From contig JAVLUZ010000341.1 of NCBI GenBank assembly GCA_036768485.1, positions 2,039,658-2,103,657 of the forward strand: a stretch of DNA of 64,000 bases, given 5' to 3'. Below the pieces are notes generated by a model, which worked only from the letters and a program-made list of their open reading frames with translations, made no database searches and was not told where the DNA came from. Position numbers and translations under genes: made by a program. The stretch is from Mermis nigrescens. Lineage: Eukaryota > Nematoda > Enoplea > Mermithida > Mermithidae. Positions 9,819-23,704 of the stretch are shown here, in pieces; the stretch's first letter is position 1; the number at the start of each line of letters is the position of its first letter.

Positions 9819-10859
9819 ATGTATAAGAATTTGGAATCTTGTCGAATAGCTTGTGGTTTTGGGGATAAAGATTGGCCACAGAGACGCGTCATAGCAGTAG
9901 CAGATGAACGGAGTGACGCGAAGGCAACAAATTTGAAAGAATTTCGGCTGATGCTTGGTCCAGCGTATTCAGTAGCCGATATTGCACCAAAAATTACCGT
10001 GAGAGAAGGTGAGCTTTATATAATTTTGAATGCAGATCAAATTGCAAGCTTACCTGAAATATCTTGGTTAATTTCGAAATATATTAAATGGTTCGAAATT
10101 AAGCGGAAATTCTTCAATTATGATGCACCAGATTGGTCACCATATTTATACGCAGCTTTTCGGTTTATTATTAGAAAGCTTAAGTATTATTTAGAAAGGC
10201 GAAAAATGGTGCACCACTTGGCGGATTTGACTAAAGTAATACGCAAAAAATGCGATGTTATAATATCTCACGCTAGAATTTCGTCTCGTAGGAAAAATGG
10301 GATAAGACAAAAATGGAAAAGGGGAGGAAAGGCAGGTGAACATAAGCGGTTAATAAGATATAAAGAACGTTTATTAAGAATGCGTAAGTATGGATATAAG
10401 ATAAATATTCCGAAAACGCCTAGGTTGTCGTCTAAAATTCGTTTAGCAATAGGCCGTAAGAAATTGTCAGATTGGAAAATAAAATCTAGAATAGAGTTTG
10501 ATAAAATAGAAAAGCGGTATCTCGTACCTAAGTTTAAAGGTCGAAAATGTCGGAATAGCGTAACTCATAAATGGTCATTTTTACGTAAAAGTTGCCGATA
10601 TGCGTTTAGTCCGAAAAGTATTTCTTGGAAATATTGTTCTGGATATTTTCGTGCTTCGGAAAATGCTAATAACTATGAAATAGCATGTTTTCAGCGTTGG
10701 CAGTATTTGTCTAGGCTGCGTAACAATTTTGTGAGAAACTCTAGGAAATTTTTAAGGCGGTTACCATATGAAAAGCGTATTGTGTCAGTTTCAGTTAAGA
10801 AAATGTTAAAAGCTCGTCAAATTCTTTTATCTAAGATAAGTAATTTTGAACACTATTAG
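9819..10859 (+). CDS. Unidentified, very basic ORF3 of the Gypsy element
   Basis: 346 codons in a third frame, starting 102 bases after the integrase stop at the first ATG. The protein is strongly rich in Lys and Arg, with aromatic residues (RRKNG, QKWKRGGK, KWSFLRKSCRY), and has a less basic N-terminal third. No signal peptide, membrane segment or zinc finger is evident, so it does not resemble an envelope protein. RNA or DNA binding is the plausible guess. The frame is intact, unlike gag-pol, which argues that it is real. The stop codon TAG is the first three bases of the hAT-type element inserted at 10857, so the original C-terminus is unknown and may have been longer. Confidence 0.6.
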   Translation: MYKNLESCRIACGFGDKDWPQRRVIAVADERSDAKATNLKEFRLMLGPAYSVADIAPKITVREGELYIILNADQIASLPEISWLISKYIKWFEIKRKFFNYDAPDWSPYLYAAFRFIIRKLKYYLERRKMVHHLADLTKVIRKKCDVIISHARISSRRKNGIRQKWKRGGKAGEHKRLIRYKERLLRMRKYGYKINIPKTPRLSSKIRLAIGRKKLSDWKIKSRIEFDKIEKRYLVPKFKGRKCRNSVTHKWSFLRKSCRYAFSPKSISWKYCSGYFRASENANNYEIACFQRWQYLSRLRNNFVRNSRKFLRRLPYEKRIVSVSVKKMLKARQILLSKISNFEHY

Positions 10860-11241
10860 GGTGCCCAGATGTACTGATTTTATCAGGATTGTACTGATTT
10901 TTAGAAGCTCGTCCTGATCCTAGAAATGTCCTGATTTTGTCCTGAAATTGAGTTCCCGTCTTGATTTGTCCCGAACTTTTTAAAAATTTTAAGATAATAA
11001 CGCTGAGCGTTAAATAAAATATGTTGCGCTCAGTTAATTACTGTAAACAAGATTGCTCTGTTCATTAAAGCTGACCAAATCACATAAAAATTTAAACCGC
11101 ACTATTAACCGCTCTGGTCAGAAATTAAATATGAAAAATTTATTTGTTAATGAAACAAATGACTTACACTCATTACTGGAAGCTTCTTCTGATGAATTTA
11201 ATAATTTTTGATTGATAAAAATGGTCCACTTTGTTTAAAAC
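10857..11241 (+). mobile_element. hAT-type non-autonomous element, 3'-truncated
   Basis: Starts TAGGGTGCCCAGATGTAC and matches, in opposite orientation, the right part of the complete copy at 27985-28674. The match ends at 11241, where another element begins, so the second TIR is missing. A short reading frame starts at the ATG at 11131 (25 residues, MKNLFVNETND...), perhaps a relic of the autonomous parent. It interrupts the end of the Gypsy ORF3. Confidence 0.8.
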
Positions 11242-12063
11242 TAGAGCTGTGCCGGGGCCGCCTTTTTTGCCGGGGTCGGGGCCGGGGCCTGGCCGGGGCC
11301 AATAATAGCGTGCTTTACCATGCTCATAGTACGACCCTGCCCTACCCCTTATATGTACCTATGCATATATTCTTGTTTGTAGATATGCACGTCAAGCGTT
11401 AATATTTGTTGGGATTACAAGATATAACAGAACATGGGCATGGGGGGATCTAGACCCCCAAGAATTCACATTCTCCCCCCCCAAAAAAATCCGCTAGACC
11501 CCCCAGAAATTGATTTTCAGAATTTTTTGTTTTTCTGCGGTTTTTTGATGCTAATGGATAGCTCTCATTGAGAAACGCGAGAAAACTGTGTTTTTTCGCT
11601 CTATCATATATTATCAGGCACTTTTTTGACTACCCCTAAAATTTCTGAGCTGCCCATGTATGGATTTAACTCCTCTGACTTGGATGCGTTTTTCAATGTG
11701 CTTTACTTTGCACTTTTTTAGGCTTATTATTCTATTTGTTCTGATAGACGTAGCTGTCTGCTACCAAGCAAGCTGGAAATGCTCGTCTATATGAATTGCA
11801 ATTTAAAAATATGTCAATTTTGATTATTAACTAGAAATTCGCACCAATCTGACATAGTGAAATAAAGATTTGAATTAGCAAGATCTGTGGTTTGCTTGAA
11901 ATTGAGTTTGAAGGTAAATCTGCCCAGAACATTATCAATTTTCTACATTATAATCAACTCTAACATGCTCGGCCCCTCTGCCGGGGCCAGCCTGCCGGCC
12001 CGGGGCCGGGCCTAGGCCCCGGCTTGCCGGGGCTGGGGCGAGCCTGGCCCCGGCACAGCTCTA
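11242..12063. mobile_element. TIR element with GC-rich ends (TAGAGCTGTGCCGGGGCC)
   Basis: Left end TAGAGCTGTGCCGGGGCC and right end GGCCCCGGCACAGCTCTA are perfect inverted repeats, followed inward by more GGCCGGG-rich sequence. The 822-bp element is non-coding and carries a MITE in its interior. Its left side abuts the broken hAT element and its right side abuts (TA)n; no matching target duplication is visible. Confidence 0.8.
11429..11662 (-). mobile_element. MITE, CATACxTGGGC family, copy 2 (diverged)
   Basis: Ends are CAGAACATGGGC and GCCCATGTATG. Interior landmarks are present in reverse orientation: CCCCCAGAAATTGA, TTTTTTGATGCTAATGGATAG and GAGAAACG. It is nested in the 11242-12063 element, so it is the younger insertion. 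Confidence 0.65.
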
Positions 12064-15163
<3,100 letters not shown>

Positions 15164-15924
15164 CTAGCAAAGAAAAATGCTCCGATGGAACAAAAAAGAT
15201 GAATATACTTGGAATTGTGGATTATTATGGATGTAAAAGGAGGGGACTAGGAAAAATCTACCTAAAGTCGGAAAATCTGCTAAAAATCACACTTTCTCTA
15301 AGCAACGCAAAAAATCGATGTATATTCTGCGGCCAACAGATTAAAATAAATATTAAACCATAACAATGATTGAAACAGCAGCACGTTAGCTATGCAGTAG
15401 CTATGGAAATGATATTAAGTAAAGTAACAGTCTTCCAAGCCAATTGAATGAAATAGCAAACATCGAAGACAAGTGAAGACATGGTTGGTTTAAAACAGTA
15501 GGAAACGCGTAAGTTGACTTGAAACAGACTTAATGTAGATACACTAGCATGCCCGAAACGATTGTGTGCACTAATCAATCGGCTCCTGCTTTGCTTGCTA
15601 TAATGCTCATAAAATAAAACAACTTTAAATACAATACCTCTTAGTTTTCTATCAATCAGGTGCCAGCAATTTAAAAAAGTAACCTTGATAGATTTCGTTT
15701 ATACACTCTTATCTGAAACTTCGAACATTATTTAAAAAATACACTTTTTTAGAGGCCGCAGAATATACATCGATTTTTTGCGTTGCTTAGAGAAAGTGTG
15801 ATTTTTAGCAGATTTTCCGACTTTAGGTAGATTTTTCCTAGTCCCCTCCTTTTACATCCATAATAATCCACAATTCCAAGTATATTCATCTTTTTTGTTC
15901 CATCGGAGCATTTTTCTTTGCTAG
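15164..15924. mobile_element. MITE, CTAGCAAAG family, complete copy (in unit copy A)
   Basis: TIRs begin CTAGCAAAGAAAAATGCTCC and extend about 185 bp, up to the TATTCTGCGGCC block. TA follows on the right (15925-15926); on the left the bases are AA within (TA)n, so one target copy is altered. A TA target and long TIRs fit a Tc1/mariner-type or IS630-like origin, but no transposase is present. Confidence 0.85.
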
Positions 15925-16234
15925 TACACTACTTTTAATTAGCGTGATTTGAGTACATCAGTCAGTAAACACAATCAGTAACATGCCACAATAATGACAA
16001 CAGTCCAAGAACGCGGAAAACAATATTGTTCTTAACGTCAGCATTATCCTTTTTAAACAAGACAACCTTATTGACACCATCCATTTTCAAATTAAAACTG
16101 CATTAAGTTATTTCTTCTTAATGTGCAGTTCACTTATAATCAAGCACAAAAATTTAACCAACGAATTCACATTGCAAATCCTCACTCAATCAATACACAA
16201 GCACAATGTGTTGTGACTTTTGAAATTGAAAACG

Positions 16235-16291
16235 CCCAATTTTCAATTTTCAAATTGAAAATTGGATTAATTTTCAAATTGAAAATTGGGT
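16235..16291. repeat. Palindromic CAATTTTCAATTTGAAAATTG minisatellite
   Basis: A little over two copies of a self-complementary 25-bp unit. The equivalent array in unit copy B (49713-49785) has three units, so repeat number differs between otherwise near-identical copies. Confidence 0.85.
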
Positions 16292-16899
16292 GTTTGAATT
16301 TGCGATAAAGAAAATAATCAAAAGATAGTCACTTGGTTTATTTAAGCCGAGTAATAAAATAACGACCGTCCACCAATTCCAAACTAAACGCGACTAATCT
16401 GATCACTATGAAAAAGTTTTGAAAAATGAGCTTGCTAAGCGAGAGTTGTAAACCAAGAGAAACTTAAAGTTAAAACCTACCATTAAATTATTAAGAGAAT
16501 TATAAAAGATTTTAAACTTCAAGAAAATGGAAAAGGCGGGATGTTGGTAAATTAGAAGGCAAAGTTTTTCGGCAAAAATTCAAAAACTTCACGCAAATAT
16601 CAAATGTAAGGAACACTAACTCTTTGATTTGGTAGTAGAATAAATTTGTAGTATAGACTACATATTAACAACAAATGAATAGTGCAAACTTTACACAACT
16701 ACTAGGTGTAGAGAATACTAACAGTTTACGGCTTATTAATGTACATGATTACAATAAAGCTGCATATCTTTCACGACTTCTGTGCACAGTAGTGTGATTG
16801 CTGGTTCATTTTAAACCACTTTTGCAGGCAATTTACATCAATTAAACGATAGCTCTCCATGTGCAAGATTTTGTGAAACATATTATAAACACGGCTAAG

Positions 16900-17800
16900 A
16901 AAGATTTAACTTTAATGCAACCCATTTAAGACAAAATTACATCTCTTCAATGATCTAAGGACACTCGAACATAATTTTTAAATCACTTTAGATTACTTTT
17001 GAGGGTAAACAAACTCACTTAGTTGATGTCTCACATATGAATCCTTGAAAATTTCTTGACTTCAGTTACAAAGTCTCTGCAAGTCTATCGAATTAAGGTT
17101 AACACGTAACGTAAACTTTACACAAACACATAGCGTAAAGAATATTTTAGTCGGATTCGTAATTTTGATATTGCTCCGATATTTCTTTCAACATTTATGG
17201 AAAAATGAGTCTCCATAGTGTTTTAAAGACAATAAACATTAGGTTTAAACCACTTTGCAATACTGCTGAGTGTAAGCAAGCGCGCCCAACTGACGTATAT
17301 ATTTCATTCCCTGTAAATTTTTATATCAGGAAAAAATTTCGGTTTTTGCAATGCTCTAGAACAAAGGCTAAATGCAGTGTAAAAAATTACTCGGATATTA
17401 TGATCAACATTCATGAAAAAATTATGTCTCTACAATGGTCTGAGGACATATAAACAATGAGTGTAAACTACTTTACATCACTGTTGGATGTAAACAAACG
17501 CGCCTACGTGACGTCTCACATTTGATCCTTTGAAAACTTCTAGACTCCAAGAAAAAATTAGGTTTCTGGAATGCTCAAAAACGAAGATAAATACATATGT
17601 AGTGTAAACTTCATGTAAACACCTAGTGTAAAGAAGATTTTAGTCAGATTCGTAATTTTGATATTGTTCCGATATTACGATTAATATTTATGAAAAAATT
17701 AAGTCTACATAATGTTCTATGGGCAAACTAACAATTGGTGTAAACTACTTTACAACACCGTAGAGTGTAAACATATGCGCCAGACTGGCATATCAAATTT
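16900..17800. repeat. Degenerate 240-280-bp tandem units with GTGTAAA motifs
   Basis: Successive units share TTTGATATTG.TCCGATATT, 'ATGAAAAAATTA.GTCT', TGT(A/G)AACTACTTTACA and 'TGTAAACAAACGCGCC' blocks. Good anchors are at 17163, 17390 and 17650 and at 16985, 17230, 17461 and 17740. Alternating units resemble each other more, with a near 500-bp higher-order spacing. Confidence 0.7.
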
Positions 17801-19001
17801 GGTTCCTGGTCCATTTCTAGACTTGATAAACGTGTCCCTGACTCGTAACCGGAGAAGCAGGTAGAAAAAACAAGACAGAAACGCATTTTAAACTCCAAAT
17901 TTTTGACTTTACACTCGCTAAATATTAATGTATAGACAATTTGCTTTGACATGCACCCGATATAAAGCACTTTATTTTTATTCTATTAGACTTATCCCGA
18001 CTTCTGGACGGAGAAAGTGGCGAACAAAAAACGCAACAAAAACGCATTTTCCATCATTTAGAACACTGTAAACTTTAAAATTCCGTACCGAACTCCCCAT
18101 TGAGTTTAAAGAAATTCGGTTTGGTACAATTTGTAGCTTTTAAATCGTAGTACATTCCTGTGTGCCAAAATTCTGTTGCAAAAATTATTTGGCATGATTT
18201 ATCAATCAAACTTCGGAAAAAACGTGTTTTTTCGCCCATTTTTACCTCTGATTTCGAACTTTACACCCCCATAAATAAATCAATATTGCGTTTTTTTAAA
18301 TGCGGTTTGCTGCGATGTTTAGCCCCTGTGAGGCACTTTATTAATGCTGTCTTCGATTTGCACTGACTCATAAGCGGAAAAATTTGGCAGAGAAATCTTA
18401 GTTAAAATCCGTTTTTTTACACCATCCACTAGAGTGTAAACTTTAAACCCCAGGATCTAACTCACCATAGAGCATAGAAGACTTTGCTTATATGCAGAAT
18501 GTAGCCCTTGATCCGCTCTACATTTCTGTCAGAAAACATTTTAAAAACCTCATAACCGGAGTTAGTATCGGACATAGGAAGGTTGAAAACTCGACCAAAA
18601 AGTGCTTTTTCACCCCCAGATTTTCGCACTCTTTACACTGCCGTTCGATAAATAATGCGAATTTCAAAAAACAAAAAAAGTGTCATCTGTAGAATTCATC
18701 CCTCTATTATCCTATTCTGTTCAATCCTTCGAGTCATCAATACTCAGTTGTCCACATGCCGCAGTAAAAAGGTCCCAAAATTTGTCCTATGTTATAACGT
18801 TACACAAAAACTTTACACCTTCTTTACACAGTCAATTTTGAGTTTCAAGAAAAACAAAAAAACACGGGCAGCGAATTTTTTTATTATCTTTCTTTTAAAA
18901 AAACCGCACCTTCCAGAAGTGTCCCGTTATAGCTGTAGGGGGGGTGCCCAGGTGTTGGGGGTACCCAAGTATATTATAGGTACGCGCTAACGCGCTACCT
19001 A

Positions 19002-19483
<482 letters not shown>

Positions 19484-19735
19484 TTATTTGCAGTCAACTG
19501 CAAAATAATGTAACACACTATGTAATATTATTTGCAGTCAAAAACCAGCGGCCTAGACTGCAAATAATATCACACAATGTGCTAAATTACTTGCAGTCTA
19601 GGCCTGCTGGTTTTGACTGCAAATAAGATTATCACTGTGCTCGAACTTATTTGCAGTCTAGGCTGCTGGTTTTTGACTGCAAATAATATTACACTCTTAA
19701 TGTACTAAATTATTTGCAGTTGACTGCAAATAATT
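19484..19735. repeat. Tandem palindromic TTATTTGCAGTC array
   Basis: Alternating TTATTTGCAGTC and GACTGCAAATAA with CTAGGC.GCTGGTTTTT spacers form about four units of roughly 65 bp, each able to fold as a hairpin. The array runs into the 3' side of the Harbinger-like reading frame and may be a subterminal repeat of that element. Confidence 0.8.
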
Positions 19736-19744
19736 AATGCCAGA

Positions 19745-20056
19745 AATTTTACCTTTGTCAACTCCAAATAAATCGCCGACAATATGCTGGAAACAATTAG
19801 AAGACAGATCTCGCAAAGTCATACAAACTTGCTGCAACGGGGGAATGGCACAATTTTGATTTGTTGGCCTTTCAAGATCATTTTGGAGAAAATCAGTTAA
19901 TTCCATTATGTTTCCAGCCATAAAGCGATATCTATTGTAGATTTTGTCATCCAAAAATCCATTGAATTGATTCAACAGGTCACAGATTCTACGCACTCGC
20001 CTTAATTCATTATGCTCCTCATCCAATCCATCGTAAATTAAAATTTGTTGTAGCAT
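19745..20056 (-). pseudogene. PIF/Harbinger transposase fragment (HARBI1-like N-terminal part)
   Basis: About 104 codons from an ATG at 20056. They match the start of Harbinger transposases: a YRF motif ahead of the DDE region, a DLERPTNQNCAIPP.QQV block, and SFQHIVGDLFGVDKG-type sequence, here NCFQHIVGDLFGVDKGKIS. No DDE catalytic residues are included; the frame runs out into the TTATTTGCAGTC array, which adds about 16 unrelated residues. The missing C-terminal part could be another exon or simply lost. Harbinger families often encode a second MYB-like protein; none was seen here. Confidence 0.7.
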
Positions 20057-20667
20057 TGTCCAAAAAATTTAGACTAATGTATGCTAAACAACAAAACAGT
20101 TTTATGCATACAACGTGAATTTTAATGATTTGTAAATGAAAAAACTAACGATTTATTTGGAAGTTGATGAAAAGGTTAGAAGAAAGTATTCAATATAAAC
20201 ATCGAAGCACAAAGGACACGGCAAACGACAAATGCAGGAGACTTAATAGTAAATTAGTCATTTACTCCCTCAAGAAATGGCCGGTATCAAATGTACAAGC
20301 CCATAAGGGAAGTGCAAAAGGAAAATTCTTTTTCGCTAAAATGATAAGAAATAGTCATACATAATAATTAAAAATCGCAATTTTGAGCAAGTACACAAAA
20401 ATCACCAAAAACTATTTACAAACTATTTTTTAGACATTATTAACCTATTTTTACGAATTTTGCTCCAGCAATCTCAAAAAATAAACATCACAATAGCCTC
20501 ATAAGTATAACGGCGCAAAGCGTCAAAAATTTGACACTTTTGAGCCAATAGATAGCTAGAAACGCTTGAAAAAGAACCTTTTTGGCGAATTTCTAGGGGG
20601 TAAAAAATTTCTGCGGGAGGATGAAAATTTTTCTGGGGAGGGGTGAAACCCTCCCCAAGATCATGTA
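20057..20667. other. No gene recognised
   Basis: AT-rich. Bases about 20540-20667 have G-run/C-run features (CTAGGGGGTAAAAAATTT, CCCTCCCCAAGATCATGT) of a decayed MITE. An 66-codon frame at 20164-20364 has no recognisable motif. Confidence 0.4.
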
Positions 20668-20772
20668 TGGTGCCAGACATGGGCTAAGCCTGAGATAAAT
20701 GGGGCAAAATTGCTCCGCTTGCTGCTAATTTTTGCCCCATTTACTCGAGGCTTAGCCCATGCGCTGGCACCA
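20668..20772. mobile_element. 105-bp hairpin MITE
   Basis: TGGTGCCAGACATGGGCTAA at the left is mirrored by TTAGCCCATGCGCTGGCACCA at the right. The inner arms (AAATGGGGCAAAATT / AATTTTTGCCCCATTT) continue the pairing to a short loop near 20718. The whole feature is one near-perfect stem. Confidence 0.8.
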
Positions 20773-21789
20773 ATGTGAATGCACATAACTAAGCCTAAGC
20801 CTAGGACATTGCTAATAACAACCAGTGAATGTTTACAACCCCCGCATTAGCTCAGGCCTATTTCTTGCCTGATATCAATAGGCATCCGTAAGCAGCATCC
20901 AAGAGTTATTTAGTCAAAGTACAACCATAAGAGGCTTTCTATCCAAATTGGAAAAGATAAAAATGTCAAAATTAAAAAAAATTAAATTAGAATTTTTCGA
21001 AAACTGGTGGTCTGCGATCAATATGGATATCATCTTTGTGATCAGCGTAATTGACCGTATTTTATCAAATTTTGATAAAATTTGAAAAATTTTTCCGTAC
21101 CTCCTAAACTGCAAAAGTGCCAGTTGGACGTCCTTCCCCCAATGCCAGAAATTTTACTACCCCCCCCCCGATTTTTGGGAAATATCAGCGTTTTTTGGCC
21201 ATTTTTAGATACTTTTTTGCCATTTTTGGCCAAAAATTGGAAGTCAGTTAACCCCCCCCCTAAAAATGGACGGGGACCCGCACCCAAAATTTTGAGCCGT
21301 TACATGTATGATTAGTCTGCTGGTTTTGGAACAATGCTACAAAATAAAAATCTGACGTGAATTTTTCGGGAAATTAAACCCACGACTTTTCCTTTATTCA
21401 TGAATACGCCACGGTCTTACAAAGATCCAACAGACAAATTCGAATATCAAGGAAACCATTTTTTCACTGCCCGAATCATTTTGCTCTTCTCTTCTGATAT
21501 CTCCCAAATTACATAACATAGGTCAGAAAATGGCATTTATAGGCCATTTTTAGTGCTTAGTTATATTTGAGCAAGATCATTTAATCATGAATCCGACTCT
21601 TTTAAGAGCCCACAGTGAATTTTTTCATTATTCGTTTCCAGCGATACAAAAATTCTTATTCCTGAAGCAGGAAATAGCTTAAAATCTTCCGCATTTGCAT
21701 GTGATCAATGCTCATGTCAAAAAAAAGATGGTAGCAAGTAGCCCTCCCTGCCCCGGAGTCGCCAGCCCAGCCACACTTTCCGCTCAAAG
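20773..21789. other. No gene recognised; one C-run MITE-like block
   Basis: Bases about 21096-21310 contain CCGTACCTCC, several C runs, GGCCATTTTT and CATGTATG, resembling 19155-19290. The rest is AT-rich and unassigned. Confidence 0.4.
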
Positions 21790-22018
21790 GAACCTCGCGA
21801 GGCTCCCTATGCAAAAGTGACACTTTGCCACGACTAAAGTGACACTTTGACAGTAAAGTGCGCTTGGTGCAACTGGCGTCACTTTGCCAAAGTGACACTT
21901 TCATTTTCAAAGTGACACTTTTATGAAGGGCACTTTGTGCAACGCACTTTACACTGCCAAAGTGTCACTTTGCTCTAAAGTGTCCCTTTGAGCACAAAGT
22001 GAGCTTTGTGCAACCGGG
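21790..22018. repeat. Foldback-type repeat with AAAGTGACACTTTG palindromes
   Basis: About ten AAAGTG(A/T)CACTTT-type palindromes in tandem, ending TTTGTGCAACCGGGCC. The inverse of that end begins the copy at 2879. The left terminus is not recognised. Confidence 0.65.
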
Positions 22019-23074
22019 CCAAGGCCTCCTGTCGTTTTTAAGTAAGTTTCAGGCATTCAGCTCAACTAATCAAGTTCTCTGTAGACAATTAATACATATG
22101 CTTGCTACAGCTGAGTAAGTTGCTGTGCGTGTATTGTCAAAAAAGTGGAAATGCATACAGTATGTAGACATGAGATAAAGTACTAGATGGCCGGACAAAA
22201 ACCCGTCCTATTACTGTTGTGCCTAACGAGTGCACTAAGACATATTATACATGTACAAATAAAGAAGATCATTATTCACATAAAACAAAAGACCAGCGAT
22301 TCCTTCGCCTACTGCCAATTGCTAACGTCCCTATTGGAGACGAGCTGTGGTCACGGTCGAATATCCAATATGTGCCAAAATATGCATAGAAATGCAGGTG
22401 CGACTGAATATGTGCAAGAATACAAAAGTGTTCCCTTTGCATTTCCACCATTCTAGTAACAAACGTCCGCATTTGCTTTAGGCTCTGGCGGTGGCGTAGG
22501 TAATGCAGGCATGGAGTGCCGCGTGTGCAGAAGAAACAAACTGCCCCAATTGATGAGCCGAGGACACACCTGACGCATTAAAGGAACAATAGGGTTGGGT
22601 ATTATTAATGTGAATATGCTCCCTTTGTTTTGTTGCAATGTGCTCAATTAGAATATCTGGGTATGCTATGTCAGTAGTAAGCTGTGAGGTCTGGCTCGCA
22701 CTACATCATAGTGCACCTGCATACTTTTGTGCCTGCTTTGTAAAGCAGGGCATTATAGCTGCACGTCAAGCCAATGCCAGGGGGTGTAGAGCAGGGGTCG
22801 CTAAATTGCTTATTGGGCTCATGCTCAGTGGGGTGATTATTCAATTGGGCTCATCATTCAAGTGACATCACCCCTCAAGCAACCTACATATAATTTGAAT
22901 CGCGCTTTTGATATGCCTATTTTAAGGTACATAACTGCTTTTGACTGCACATAATAACTTACGCCATGAAGAATTAAGCAATAGGATGGTACCTACTTAT
23001 AAAATGTTTTGAAGAGTTACACAGTATTGTAAAGATAGGTGCTAATGGGCTTTTGATAAAAACCGGACTATTAT
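22019..23074. other. No gene recognised
   Basis: Mixed-composition sequence. Short open frames at 22187-22456 and 22638-22865 show no family motif or splice-supported structure visible by eye. Confidence 0.4.
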
Positions 23075-23263
23075 ACTACGAACGTACTATTGTACTATTG
23101 AATAGTGCTACTACTACTATACTAGGACGTAATACACATGTTTAGGCTACACAGTATTAATGTACATACATACTACAAACGTACGATATACTATTGAACA
23201 GTGTACTACTACTATACTAGGACGTAATACACACATGTTTAGGCTACAAAGTATTAATGTACA
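23075..23263. repeat. Two-copy 97-bp tandem repeat
   Basis: ACTAC(G/A)AACGTAC starts at 23075 and again at 23172. Both copies share CTACTACTACTATACTAGG, ACGTAATACACA and TTTAGGCTACA.AGTATTAA. Confidence 0.85.
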
Positions 23264-23704
23264 ACTTATGAACAAAATTGTTAGAGAGCTCCAATTTGCA
23301 TAGCTCCTCCAGGAGCTCTCTGGCGAAAAAGCCAGAAGCTGGAATCCTTTTTTCTACTGGTGCGGCTTGCTAGCGATTAAGAATTCACCCGCTACTTCAT
23401 CAAGATGTAATAAGCAACATAACGTGGTAGTAGCATAGACAGTCCGGTTTCTCTTGAATGTATGTCCATGTCTGATCATCAGGTTGCATCCTGAGATTCA
23501 ATATTTTTTCCTGCATGTGCAGTTTAAGTATTCAACACATGAGTGTACTGATTGAAGGATAGTTGATTTATTCTATCAATAATCTAATACTGCTGACTTT
23601 AATATTTCTTCTTGAGTCATCAATGCAATATACCTTTTTGCAGCGGAACAGCTCATGGCTCTCTCCTTTGAACTCTTCTTTTAGCAGACCACAACTTTGT
23701 TTAG
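23264..23704. other. No gene recognised
   Basis: Contains an imperfect AGAGAGCTCC / GGAGCTCTCT hairpin near 23282-23322; otherwise nothing is identified. Confidence 0.4.

Larger units (their letters stand above)
3458..10856 (+). mobile_element. Ty3/Gypsy LTR retrotransposon with PWWP-like integrase tail and extra ORF3
   Basis: Order along the plus strand: candidate 5' LTR, primer-binding site, leader, Gag (SAP-like motif, coiled coil, capsid-like region, two zinc knuckles), protease, RT, RNase H, integrase, PWWP-like tail, then a separate basic ORF. RT-RNase H-integrase order places it in Ty3/Gypsy. Coding is nearly complete but interrupted by two pairs of compensating frameshifts, near 4270/4800 and 7320/7780. 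The 3' LTR is not visible: an hAT-type element begins at 10857 and other elements follow. The good preservation suggests recent activity or assembly indels in an otherwise intact copy. Confidence 0.9.

Noticed and set aside
9819..10859. Envelope gene of an errantivirus-like element
   Set aside because: No signal peptide, fusion-peptide-like stretch, transmembrane segment or cleavage motif; the composition is strongly basic.
18655..18990. ORF repeated as an identical translation at 47068-47346, which looks like a conserved gene
   Set aside because: It is conserved because the whole 3.85-kb unit is duplicated; the frame is short, of low-complexity composition and has no known motif.
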